Made by a program: the position numbers and the translations under genes. Positions 1 to 5,747 of a DNA stretch of 6,109 nucleotides are shown here, piece by piece. The DNA lies in NCBI GenBank assembly GCA_018712425.1, contig DVHA01000031.1:1-6109 (forward strand). The letters are read 5' to 3'. The stretch comes from Candidatus Faecivivens stercoravium. Its GTDB lineage: Bacteria > Bacillota > Clostridia > Oscillospirales > Ruminococcaceae. How positions within the stretch are numbered: position 1 is the stretch's first letter; each line of letters begins with the position of its first letter. Below the pieces are notes generated by a model. It searched no databases. It was not told the origin of the DNA and saw nothing but the letters and a program-made list of their open reading frames with translations.

Positions 1-36
1 AGCAGACCGGCGTGCAGCAGCACCCAAAAAATACTC
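1..36 (+). repeat. 3' tail of a dispersed structured repeat (copy 1, cut by window start)
   Basis: The last 27-28 bases match the 3' end of the repeat at 4591-4788 and of its inverted copy at 5748-5942. The shared end is GCGTGC, then GCAGCACCC, then a run of six A and TACT or TGCT. Copy 1 has one extra A between GCGTGC and GCAGCACCC. The insertion falls in the loop of a small GTGC/GCAC hairpin, so the stem is kept. The rest of the element lies before the window. A strong terminator follows directly. Confidence 0.75.
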
Positions 37-59
37 AAAGGGCCTTCGGGCCCTTTTTT
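37..59 (+). terminator. Intrinsic terminator with UUCG tetraloop
   Basis: AAAGGGCC (37-44) pairs perfectly with GGCCCTTT (49-56) around a TTCG tetraloop closed by C-G, and a run of six T ends at 59. It ends a plus-strand transcript that enters from before the window. It starts right after the repeat tail at 1-36, so it may end an RNA containing that repeat. Confidence 0.9.
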
Positions 60-143
60 GCTGCTTTTTAACGGCTTAATAAGTGCCGGGATAAAATTTT
101 GAAGGGGGATTTGCGGGGTTTCGCCGAAAAATTCCTGGAACTA

Positions 144-172
144 TTTACATAAAATTTTACATGTGCTATACT
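144..172 (+). promoter_or_regulatory. Sigma-A promoter of the DUF4038 glycosidase gene
   Basis: TTTACA (144-149) and TATACT (167-172) are separated by exactly 17 bp, and TGC before the -10 makes it an extended -10. Transcription should start near 179-180, giving a leader of about 45 nt before the ATG at 226. The spacer carries a perfect 10-bp palindrome, TAAAATTTTA (150-159). The heptamer TTTACAT occurs twice, at 144-150 and 156-162. Either could be a regulator site, but AT-rich promoter DNA gives such patterns easily. Confidence 0.85.
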
Positions 173-225
173 GAAAATCAGTGATAAGGCAACAATCCCC
201 ACCCGATTTTTAAGGAGGCAGCAAG

Positions 226-1818
226 ATGGAACAGTTTATCCAGTGGCGCGCCGGTATTTTGACCTTTACCGCCGCCCGCAGTTATGAAAATCCCTTCCTC
301 GACGTCGAGATCTGGGCTGCATTCACCGGCCCTTCCGGGCGGGTGATCCGCCGGGAAGCCTATTGGGACGGCGGCGAGACCTACCGGGTCTCTTTTGCCG
401 CGACCGAGCCGGGGCTGTGGCGCTACACCCTTGAGGCGCCGGCGGACAGCGGGTTAAACGGCGTCTCCGGCGAGCTGGAGTGCATCCCCTATACCGGCGA
501 GCTCCCGATCTACCGGCACGGGTTTTTGCGGGTGTCGGACGACGGGCACTCCCTCGCCTACGCCGACGGCACCCCCTTTTTCTGGCTGGGGGACACCCAC
601 TGGGGGTTCGTCGCCGGGGAGACCTGGGGCTCCAACTACCCGAAGATGGAGAGCATGTTTAAAGGGATGGTTGACAAGCGGGCGGAACAGCAGTTCACCG
701 TCTATCAGACCAACCTCCGCAGCGAGCCCGGCCGCACCACCCACTACTGGATGGACGGCTGTATCGGTACCCTGCCGGACGTTCAGTTTTACCAGCAGGA
801 AGTCGACCCCCGGATGCAGTACATCGCCGACAAGGGCCTCGTAAATGCCCTCGGGTTTGCCTGGGCGGGGTCGGTCCTCGGCAAGCTGGAATTACAGAAG
901 AACCTCGCCCGGTATATCGTCGCCCGGTACGGGGCGCTGCCCGTCGTCTGGACGCTGGCGGGCGAAGTGGCGGGGTATACGTCCACCGACCGGCAGGCCT
1001 GCATCGACGGCTGGCGGGAGGTGGCGCTGCTGGTGGAAAAGCTGGACGGCTACGGCACCCTCCAGACCGCCCACTATACCAACGAACGCCCCTACGCCGA
1101 TTACTACTTCGACGAGGGCTGGTTTGACTTTACCCTCAACCAGGGCGGCCACGGCGACCTGCCGATCTACGCCTATTACCAGCGGGAGCATATGAAAAAG
1201 CACCCCGGCAAGCCCTTTATCGAAGGGGAGGAGATGTACGAGTTTGTCTCGACCCTTGAGCCCAACGGCAGCCGCCTCTGCACCGCCGATATGACCCGCC
1301 GCTGCGCCTACCTTTCGGTTCAGAACGGGGCCTGCGGGTACACCTACGGCGCCCAGGGCATTTGGGACACCGTGCTGGAAAAGCCGGAGAAGCCCGATCC
1401 CCGCAACGTTTTCAACCGCCTCGGCATCACCTGGTATGAAGCGATTGAAGGGGAAGGGGCTGTCCAGATGGGGCTGATGAAGGCGTTCTACGAGCGGGAA
1501 CACTTCTCGGCGATGCGGCCGGATTACGACTGCTTCGCGTCTAATCTGCCGTTTGCCGACCCGATGATCGCCGAGCTGTACGCGCCGCACATCCTTGCAA
1601 ACCCCGACCGTACCGAACTGATCGCCTACTACCTGCCGACCGTCCGGTTTGCGTCGGTCCTGAAAGGGCTCCAGGCGAAACCCTACCGCGCCCGCTGGTT
1701 TGACCCCCGGACCGGGGCATATACCCCGGCGGCCGAGTTTACGCCGGAGGACGGGAAGTGGGAGATGCCGGTGAAGCCGGATGAGAAGGACTGGGTGCTG
1801 AAGATCGAGACGGTGTGA
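226..1818 (+). CDS. DUF5060/DUF4038 glycoside hydrolase-like protein (GH140/apiosidase-like)
   Basis: This 530-residue protein has the domain order of the DUF4038 (apiosidase-like, GH140-related) family. A DUF5060 beta-sandwich spans about residues 6-85 (DVEIWAAFTGPSG, EPGLWRYTLE). A TIM-barrel-type catalytic domain spans about 95-430 and opens with the hallmark FFWLGDTHWG (118-127). A C-terminal sandwich covers about 445-528 (ARWFDPRTGAYTP, DWVLKIE), resembling the putative collagen-binding domain often found in this family. By position in the fold, candidate catalytic acids are E247 (VWTLAGE) and one of E335/E336 (GEEMYE); this is inference. There is no signal peptide, so it probably works inside the cell on imported oligosaccharides or glycosides. 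The start is set by AAGGAGG at 212-218, 7 nt before the ATG. Its own promoter lies at 144-172, and no clear T-tract terminator follows the stop. The substrate cannot be read from the sequence; apiose-containing pectin is only the best-known case. Confidence 0.85.
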   Translation: MEQFIQWRAGILTFTAARSYENPFLDVEIWAAFTGPSGRVIRREAYWDGGETYRVSFAATEPGLWRYTLEAPADSGLNGVSGELECIPYTGELPIYRHGFLRVSDDGHSLAYADGTPFFWLGDTHWGFVAGETWGSNYPKMESMFKGMVDKRAEQQFTVYQTNLRSEPGRTTHYWMDGCIGTLPDVQFYQQEVDPRMQYIADKGLVNALGFAWAGSVLGKLELQKNLARYIVARYGALPVVWTLAGEVAGYTSTDRQACIDGWREVALLVEKLDGYGTLQTAHYTNERPYADYYFDEGWFDFTLNQGGHGDLPIYAYYQREHMKKHPGKPFIEGEEMYEFVSTLEPNGSRLCTADMTRRCAYLSVQNGACGYTYGAQGIWDTVLEKPEKPDPRNVFNRLGITWYEAIEGEGAVQMGLMKAFYEREHFSAMRPDYDCFASNLPFADPMIAELYAPHILANPDRTELIAYYLPTVRFASVLKGLQAKPYRARWFDPRTGAYTPAAEFTPEDGKWEMPVKPDEKDWVLKIETV

Positions 1819-1860
1819 GAGAACAGGAAATGATTCATTAGAACAATTTAATGTTTGTTT

Positions 1861-2037
1861 CGCTGCCCTTATGGCAGCGACCAAGGGTTCCCCTTGGATG
1901 GGACCAAGTTTCACCCCAATGGACCAGGACCCTCGCGGGCCCTGGACCCGCTGTTCGACGCGGCCGTGTCTCCCGCTCCCTGTGCGTGAGACCGTTCATC
2001 AAGCGAACGGTCTTCGAACGCAGCTTAGACGCTCGAA
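1861..2037. repeat. Intergenic cluster of tandem hairpins (structured repeat or RNA, unidentified)
   Basis: The 280-bp gap between the two hydrolase genes has no convincing gene but a dense run of stem-loops. CGCTGCC pairs with GGCAGCG (1861-1879). CCAAGGG pairs with CCCTTGG around TTC (1881-1897). A 9-position stem with one A-C mismatch spans 1924-1945 around TCGC. CCGC/GCGG spans 1948-1963. AGACCGTTC pairs perfectly with GAACGGTCT (1989-2013). TTCGAACG/CGCTCGAA with one mismatch spans 2013-2037, overlapping the previous stem by one base. None has a T-run, so these are not ordinary terminators. The region could be an interspersed repeat, a structured RNA, or a leader for the gene at 2099. 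I do not recognise a known riboswitch. An ORF runs through on the plus strand but looks like a by-product of the GC-rich hairpins. Confidence 0.6.
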
Positions 2038-2098
2038 AAGTTTATATACAATAACATCCCACTATATTTTACTACCACACAGAAAGGGGAGTGCCCCT

Positions 2099-3541
2099 AT
2101 GCTCAAAAGCTTTACCTACCAGCCCGTAACCGAAACCTCCCGCCCCTTTGCCGCCGCGGCGGAGACCTGCGGCTTCGCGGAAAAGGGGTATGTCGAAGAC
2201 GAATACTTCCAGACCGGTACCGCGAACGTCTATGAGGAAAATCCTGACCTCTCGCCGGAAATCCTCTATCCGGACGCCCCTTACACTACCCGGGTGCTGA
2301 TCCGCCGGCCGGCCGACCCCGGCGCTTTCAGCGGCAACGTCGTCATTGAAATCCTCAACTCCTCCGCCAACATCGACATCGACCGGATGTGGGTCAATTC
2401 CTGGCCTTTTTTCATGCGGAATGGCGACATCTACGTCGGCATCTCCAGCAAAGGGCATGTTGTCGACGCCCTCAAGCGGTTTGACCCCGAGCGGTACGCC
2501 GCCATCAACTGGGCAAACCCCCTCCCCGGCCGAAAGCCCCCGGAGAAGAGCCATTTCCTCTTCCTCCCGCAGTACGAGAGCGGGCTGTTCTGGGATATGC
2601 TCATCGACCTGGCGGAGCTGCTCCGCTCGGACTCTCCCGAAAACCCGATCGCCGGGTACAAGGCGGGGGAGAAGGGGCGGTACCTCTACCTGACCGGCTG
2701 GTCCCAGTCGGGGGGATATATCGCCCGGATGATCCGTTCCTTCCACGATAAGGTGCGGTTTGACGGCTATCTGTCCGCCGGGAGCGGGCCGCAGTGCGCG
2801 CCGATGAACGCCTACTGCCCCCAGGACCGCAACCGTTCCGGCCTCCCGGCCGGCAGCATCCTCGGCGCGCCGGAACCGGTCATCGCCATCAACACCGAGA
2901 GCGAAAACCGCCATACCTTCTGGTACGGGGACTTCGACGAACCGCAGTTCAAGTTCCGCACCTACCAGATTGCCGCTTCCAGCCACGACACCAAGTATAA
3001 CCTCCTCGACTACTACGGGGAGAAGGGGCTGACCGAGCTGGAAAGGATCGGCATCCACAACGCCTACTACGGCGTCGACGGCGACCCGCTGGACTACCCT
3101 TATGAGGTCATCTTCAACGCCGCTTTCCACCACCTCTACCGCTGGGTGCGGGAGGGGGTTCCGGCGCCCCACGCCCCGAAGATCGAGACCCGGATGGGGG
3201 ACAAGCCCGCCGGCGACCCGTTCGGCAGCTTTGTCGCCAACAGGACTGACGCCTTCGGCAACTGCAAGGGCGGCATCCGTACCCCCGCCGCCGACTACCC
3301 GACCGGGAAGTATACCAGCTTTTCCACCTGTGCCGACGGCCGGGTGATGGCGATGTTCGGCAAGGTCAACCCCTTCCCGCCGGCGCTTTTAAAGCTCCTC
3401 TACGGGAGCCTCGGCCACTACCGGGAGCTGATCACCGAAGGCTGCGCCGACGCGGTCGCCAGCGGCTTCATGCTGCCGGAAGACGTCGATGGATTCATTG
3501 AACGGGTGGTGGCGGACGCCGAAAAACGCGGCCTTTCTTAA
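2099..3541 (+). CDS. Alpha/beta-hydrolase domain protein (Abhydrolase_10-like)
   Basis: This 480-residue protein resembles the alpha/beta-hydrolase domain family Abhydrolase_10, large serine hydrolases of mostly unknown substrate. The nucleophile elbow is GWSQSGGY (200-207). The classic GxSxG appears as SxSxG, with S204 the likely nucleophile; Ser-Gln-Ser-Gly is typical of this family as I know it. E267 (AINTESE) is a plausible acid and H296 (AASSHD) the likely catalytic histidine. The N-terminal strand VVIEILNSS (81-89) fits the core sheet. There is no signal peptide or membrane segment, so it is probably cytoplasmic. The reading frame is open back to 1871, but I chose the ATG at 2099 because GAAAGGGGA (about 2082-2090) sits just before it and family-like sequence begins there. 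The upstream extension would translate the hairpin cluster. It follows the glycosidase gene by 280 bp, so co-transcription is possible but not shown. The reaction is probably ester hydrolysis, by inference. Confidence 0.85.
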   Translation: MLKSFTYQPVTETSRPFAAAAETCGFAEKGYVEDEYFQTGTANVYEENPDLSPEILYPDAPYTTRVLIRRPADPGAFSGNVVIEILNSSANIDIDRMWVNSWPFFMRNGDIYVGISSKGHVVDALKRFDPERYAAINWANPLPGRKPPEKSHFLFLPQYESGLFWDMLIDLAELLRSDSPENPIAGYKAGEKGRYLYLTGWSQSGGYIARMIRSFHDKVRFDGYLSAGSGPQCAPMNAYCPQDRNRSGLPAGSILGAPEPVIAINTESENRHTFWYGDFDEPQFKFRTYQIAASSHDTKYNLLDYYGEKGLTELERIGIHNAYYGVDGDPLDYPYEVIFNAAFHHLYRWVREGVPAPHAPKIETRMGDKPAGDPFGSFVANRTDAFGNCKGGIRTPAADYPTGKYTSFSTCADGRVMAMFGKVNPFPPALLKLLYGSLGHYRELITEGCADAVASGFMLPEDVDGFIERVVADAEKRGLS

Positions 3542-3544
3542 GAG

Positions 3545-3573
3545 TTGACAGCCGCAGGTTCCTGTGGTATACT
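3545..3573 (+). promoter_or_regulatory. Near-consensus sigma-A promoter
   Basis: TTGACA (3545-3550, perfect) and TATACT (3568-3573, five of six) are spaced by 17 bp, with a TG one base before the -10. It begins only 3 bases after the stop codon of the hydrolase gene. Transcription should start near 3580, about 85 nt before the kinase-like gene, and run directly into the terminator-like hairpin at 3587-3637. Confidence 0.9.
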
Positions 3574-3586
3574 CATGGTAAGAGGA

Positions 3587-3637
3587 CGCCGGGAGCAGAA
3601 AGGGAAACCCTTCCCCGTACTGCCCCCGGCGGTTTTT
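3587..3637 (+). terminator. Leader terminator / possible attenuator before the kinase-like gene
   Basis: CGCCGGG-A-GCAG (3587-3598) pairs with CTGC-C-CCCGGCG (3620-3631), 11 pairs with one A-C mismatch. An inner AAGGG/CCCTT hairpin (3600-3612) sits inside it. Five T follow one base later (3633-3637). It lies between the strong promoter (expected start near 3580) and the gene at 3664. It can therefore act as an attenuator, as the end of a very short RNA of about 58 nt, or as the terminator for read-through from the upstream hydrolase gene. I see no alternative antiterminator stem or known riboswitch. Confidence 0.75.
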
Positions 3638-3663
3638 CATCTTTCCCAGCGAAAGAAGGCGGT

Positions 3664-4230
3664 ATGATGGAGAAACCCTGCCTGATTGTCGTAACCGGTA
3701 TGCCGGGGGCGGGCAAGACGACCTTTTCAAGGGCCCTTGGCGAGGCGCTGTTCCTGCCGGTCATCAGCCGCGACCAGATTAAGGAAGGCTATGTCCACAC
3801 CTTCGGCCGCCGGCACAGCGAGCTGCCGCCCAGCGCCAACGCCGAGGCGACCGGCATCTTTTTTGAGACCCTGCGGCTGCTGGCCGGCCGGGGGGTGTCG
3901 GTGGTCTGCGAGGCGGCGTTCCAGCACCCCTTGTGGGAGCGGGAACTGGCCTGGTTTATGGACAAGGCCCGGGTTTACCTGCTCATCTGCACCGTCGACC
4001 GGGAGACCGCTTCCAAACGGTTTGTCGGGCGGGGGTTACAGAACCCCAAGCGGGAGTATTTCCACGGGGACCGGGGCGTTCAGCTGGCCCGGGAGGGCAA
4101 AGAGGTGCTCCTCTCGCCCTACGAGGAGCCGCGTCTTCCGGTGCCGACGCTCCATGTGGACACCAGCGGGGCCTACAGCCCGCCGATGGAGGAGATAGCC
4201 GCTTTCCTGGGGCTTTCGATTGAGGCGTAA
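3664..4230 (+). CDS. P-loop kinase-like ATPase (AAA_33 / zeta-toxin-like fold)
   Basis: This 188-residue protein has a P-loop near its N-terminus: LIVVTGMPGAGKTT, with G12-x-x-G-x-G-K18-T19 as Walker A. After it comes ISRDQIKE with R36-D37, at the position where AAA_33-type small kinases bind the acceptor substrate. VVCEAAF (around E83) follows the second core strand. RFVGRG (119-124) has the arginine spacing of a lid region. Length and order fit small P-loop phosphotransferases (AAA_33, zeta-toxin/chloramphenicol-phosphotransferase-like). These phosphorylate nucleotides, sugars, antibiotics or RNA ends, and the substrate here is unknown. The start may be ATG 3664 or ATG 3667. The Shine-Dalgarno GAAAGAAGG (3651-3659) is 4 nt from the first and 7 nt from the second, so 3667 is slightly favoured, a difference of one Met. 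No antitoxin partner adjoins it, which argues against a toxin-antitoxin role. Its own promoter and leader hairpin precede it, and a terminator overlaps its stop. Confidence 0.82.
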   Translation: MMEKPCLIVVTGMPGAGKTTFSRALGEALFLPVISRDQIKEGYVHTFGRRHSELPPSANAEATGIFFETLRLLAGRGVSVVCEAAFQHPLWERELAWFMDKARVYLLICTVDRETASKRFVGRGLQNPKREYFHGDRGVQLAREGKEVLLSPYEEPRLPVPTLHVDTSGAYSPPMEEIAAFLGLSIEA

Positions 4231-4250
4231 CCGGCACAGAGCCGGTTTTT
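4229..4250 (+). terminator. Intrinsic terminator overlapping the kinase-like stop codon
   Basis: AACCGGC (4229-4235) pairs perfectly with GCCGGTT (4241-4247) around ACAGA, and the T-run covers 4246-4250. The stem begins in the TAA stop codon (4228-4230), so the terminator is fused to the gene end. It separates this gene from the iron-sulfur gene. Confidence 0.85.
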
Positions 4251-4251
4251 G

Positions 4252-4278
4252 GCCCGCGGGCGAGATGGTACAGCCCGC
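4252..4278 (+). other. GC-rich hairpin in the leader of the BFD-like gene
   Basis: GCCCGCGGGC (4252-4261) is a perfect 10-bp palindrome. Its right half, GCGGGC, can also pair with GCCCGC at 4273-4278 around an 11-nt loop, so two alternative structures are possible. No T-run follows. A promoter for the next gene should lie about here because a terminator precedes it, but I cannot recognise a -35/-10 pair. The function is unknown. Confidence 0.4.
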
Positions 4279-4305
4279 TGTGTGCTTAAGATAGGAGGAA
4301 TTACC

Positions 4306-4518
4306 ATGGCGATGAATCAGATGAGAGCAAACGAAATTATCTGCAACTGCAAGCAGGTTTCCTACGCGGACATTGCCGACGCCCTGCACCAGATCCCGCG
4401 GTTTGAGGATGTGGTCAAGAGCTTCGACGAGGTCCAGAAGATCACCCACTGCTCGACCGGCTGCGGCGGATGTCACGACAAGATTTTGGACACCATTTCC
4501 GAGATCATGATGGCCTGA
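4306..4518 (+). CDS. BFD-like [2Fe-2S]-binding protein
   Basis: This 70-residue protein matches the BFD-like [2Fe-2S] domain (bacterioferritin-associated ferredoxin / NifU-middle-type fold). C13-x-C15 (IICNCKQVSYADI) and C53-x-x-C56 (CSTGCGGCHDKI) are the expected four cluster ligands. The helical stretch between them (FEDVVKSFDEVQKIT) fits the short fold. A fifth cysteine, C49, lies at a spot where the family pattern as I know it (TGAGTGCGGC) has none. The protein is soluble and stands alone. Such small proteins probably pass electrons or clusters to partner enzymes, but no partner is encoded next to it. The start is set by AGGAGG (4293-4298), 7 nt before the ATG. An in-frame start at 4249 would lie in the preceding terminator and has no ribosome site. 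A terminator follows the stop. Confidence 0.88.
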   Translation: MAMNQMRANEIICNCKQVSYADIADALHQIPRFEDVVKSFDEVQKITHCSTGCGGCHDKILDTISEIMMA

Positions 4519-4538
4519 GCGTCATAAACAAGAGAAGG

Positions 4539-4565
4539 AGCGCTTCCCCTGGGGGAGGCGCTTTT
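4539..4565 (+). terminator. Intrinsic terminator after the BFD-like gene
   Basis: AGCGCTTCCCC (4539-4549) pairs with GGGGAGGCGCT (4552-4562), including one G-T pair, and a run of four T ends at 4565. It lies about 20 nt after the stop codon. Its stem resembles the hairpins at 4814 and 4863, all built on a GCGCTTC or GACGCTTC arm. Confidence 0.85.
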
Positions 4566-4590
4566 GACTGTCGAAAAACAATTTTGGTGG

Positions 4591-4788
4591 AAACGTAAGA
4601 ATCGGCGCTGGCGTTAAAGTTACGAAGAAACGGGCGAAGATTAGAAGTTTAGGATCAAGCCCTTTTTAAAGGGCTTGCGGGAGTGGAGAGGGCAGAGCCC
4701 TTTCCCAGGCACTTACTTTCCGTACTTCCGAAGCTGTCCACGGCTTTGCCACTGATCACGAAGCGTGCGCAGCACCCAAAAAATACTC
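4591..4788 (+). repeat. Dispersed structured repeat, copy 2 (full length)
   Basis: This 198-bp element is repeated in inverted orientation at 5748-5942, and its 3' end recurs at 1-36. Conserved blocks in order are: CGGCGCTGGCGTTAAAGT (4603-4620); AGTTTAGG (4646-4653); hairpin I (4656-4677, stem CAAGCCCTTT); hairpin II (4685-4705, loop AGA); ACTTTCCGTACTTCCGAA (about 4713-4731); and AGCGTGCGCAGCACCC with a run of six A. Between copies the stems differ by compensatory changes while loops and the 7-nt linker length are kept. GGCGCTG near the start and CAGCACC near the end can pair at 6 of 7 positions, like short terminal inverted repeats. It has no coding capacity and could be a MITE-like element or a structured RNA. 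Confidence 0.85.
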
Positions 4789-4813
4789 CAAAAAGACTTT
4801 TTCGACAAAAAGA

Positions 4814-4844
4814 GGCGCTTCTTTCTGTGGGAGACGCCGTTTTT
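4814..4844 (+). terminator. Terminator-like hairpin, first of two at the esterase 3' side
   Basis: GGCGCTTCT (4814-4822) pairs with a GGAGACGCC-type right arm ending at 4838, with one mismatch and two G-T pairs. Five T follow (4840-4844). An A-run precedes the stem, so it could also stop minus-strand transcription. It lies about 25 nt after the end of repeat copy 2 and before the stronger hairpin at 4863-4891. Confidence 0.6.
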
Positions 4845-4855
4845 GCAGAAAGACG

Positions 4856-4897
4856 AAAAAAAGAGACGCTTCCGGACAGGGGAAGCGTCTCCTTTTT
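4856..4897 (-). terminator. Bidirectional intrinsic terminator of the esterase gene
   Basis: GAGACGCTTCC (4863-4873) pairs perfectly with GGAAGCGTCTC (4881-4891) around a 7-nt loop. On the minus strand the stem is followed by seven U (A-run at 4856-4862), 22 nt after the esterase stop. On the plus strand five T (4893-4897) follow, so it should work in both directions. Confidence 0.9.
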
Positions 4898-4912
4898 ACA
4901 TAAGAGCCGGTT

Positions 4913-5716
4913 TTATACCTGCCGTTTGGCCCCGGCGAAGGCATCCGAACGGGGGATCCAGTTTAAGAACTTCTCGACCTCGAGGTTCCAGAACCGCCAT
5001 TCGTGGGTGTACCCGGGGACGAAATCGGTCTCGACCGGGAGGCCCATCCCTTTGATTTCCTCGACGAAAGCCTTGTTGGCCTCAAAGAGGAAGTCGTTTT
5101 CACCGCAGGCAATGTACAGCTTCGGCAGCTTTTTCCCTTCTGCCACATCCTTTTTCAGCAGGGTCAGGGGATCGTAATCGGGGTTCGGCTCCAGCGCTTC
5201 GGTCCCGGCGCCGCCCGCCAGCGAATAGGGGTTGAGCTGCACCGCCGCCGAGAAAGCGCCCATCGCCGCGAACCGTTCGGGGTGGGAGAACCCGTGGACC
5301 AGCGTCCCGAAGCCGCCCATCGAGAGCCCGGCGATAAAGGTGTCCTCCGGCCGGTCGGAGATGGGGAACATCTCTTTGACGAAATCGGGCAGTTCTTCCG
5401 AGACAAAGTCGAAGAAGTTGTCGCCATAGATGTTGACATAGGACTTGTTTTCCGCCGACATCATGACGACCGCGATGTTCTTTTCCTCGGCGAACAGTTC
5501 GACGTTGGTGTAGCCGGTCCACTGGGCGTGGTTGTTGCCCATGCCGTGGAGGAGGTAGAGGACGGGGTATTTGTCCTTCTTCTGGTGGCGGGGCTTCTGC
5601 CCTTCCGGCAGGGTCATGCCCATCGACTCGGGGATGGTGACTGAGGGGATGACGACGGTGATGTCGACCGTCCGCTTGAGGGTGTAGGAGATGAAGTTGC
5701 AGGTAAATTTGGCCAT
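4913..5716 (-). CDS. Esterase D/CE1-like serine esterase (tributyrin-esterase type)
   Basis: This 267-residue alpha/beta-hydrolase belongs to the esterase D / S-formylglutathione hydrolase-like group, which includes short-chain (tributyrin) esterases and acetyl or feruloyl esterases of family CE1. The oxyanion strand is PVLYLLHGMGNN (51-62), with HGMG at 57-60. The nucleophile elbow is AGLSMGGFG (129-137) with S132. The acid is probably D208 (CGENDFL) and the histidine H238 (GYTHEW), so the triad is complete and in the usual order. FPISDRPEDTFIAGLSMGG is typical of the group. There is no signal peptide, so it probably deacylates sugars or short esters in the cytoplasm. The start is set by AAGGAAGG (complement 5723-5730), 6 nt before the ATG. 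It lies between two inverted repeat copies and ends in a bidirectional terminator. No clear promoter is visible in the A-rich stretch upstream. The exact substrate is unknown. Confidence 0.88.
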   Translation of the reverse strand: MAKFTCNFISYTLKRTVDITVVIPSVTIPESMGMTLPEGQKPRHQKKDKYPVLYLLHGMGNNHAQWTGYTNVELFAEEKNIAVVMMSAENKSYVNIYGDNFFDFVSEELPDFVKEMFPISDRPEDTFIAGLSMGGFGTLVHGFSHPERFAAMGAFSAAVQLNPYSLAGGAGTEALEPNPDYDPLTLLKKDVAEGKKLPKLYIACGENDFLFEANKAFVEEIKGMGLPVETDFVPGYTHEWRFWNLEVEKFLNWIPRSDAFAGAKRQV

Positions 5717-5747
5717 GGAGATCCTTCCTTTCGGTATTATTTTTTTA

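Noticed and set aside
892..1914. A 340-codon minus-strand open frame opposite the glycosidase gene.
   Set aside because: It is antisense to a clear family member in GC-rich codons, its product resembles no fold, and its composition is that of a shadow frame.
1861..2037. A CRISPR array or tRNA cluster as explanation for the hairpin run.
   Set aside because: The stems differ from one another, there are no equal repeats with regular spacers, and no cloverleaf with a T-loop motif is present.
1851..2098. Plus-strand reading frames through the hairpin cluster, including an N-terminal extension of the hydrolase from 1871.
   Set aside because: The sequence is dominated by inverted repeats, no ribosome site precedes these starts, and the family-like protein begins after the Shine-Dalgarno at the ATG 2099.
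2072..3172. A 366-codon minus-strand open frame opposite the Abhydrolase_10 gene.
   Set aside because: Its valine/glycine/arginine-rich composition is typical of a complement frame, and the plus-strand gene has a plausible catalytic triad.
3575..3667. A 30-codon reading frame (ATG 3575, stop TGA 3665-3667) overlapping the kinase-like start, suggestive of a leader peptide.
   Set aside because: The ATG lies before the predicted transcription start near 3580, has no ribosome binding site, and the frame crosses the terminator hairpin.
3664..4230. A zeta-type toxin of a toxin-antitoxin pair.
   Set aside because: No small antitoxin gene adjoins it, and the P-loop plus RD motif is shared by many ordinary small kinases; only the fold is supported.
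4249..4305. An earlier in-frame start for the BFD-like gene.
   Set aside because: It begins at the T-run of the preceding terminator, lacks a Shine-Dalgarno, and adds 19 residues not expected for the family; AGGAGG points to 4306.
4683..5177. A 164-codon plus-strand frame running from repeat copy 2 through two terminators into the esterase region.
   Set aside because: It crosses two terminator hairpins and the dispersed repeat, has no ribosome site, and its second half is antisense to the esterase.
5003..5644. A 213-codon plus-strand frame opposite the esterase.
   Set aside because: It lies wholly within the esterase gene, which has a complete catalytic triad, a ribosome site and a terminator on the minus strand.
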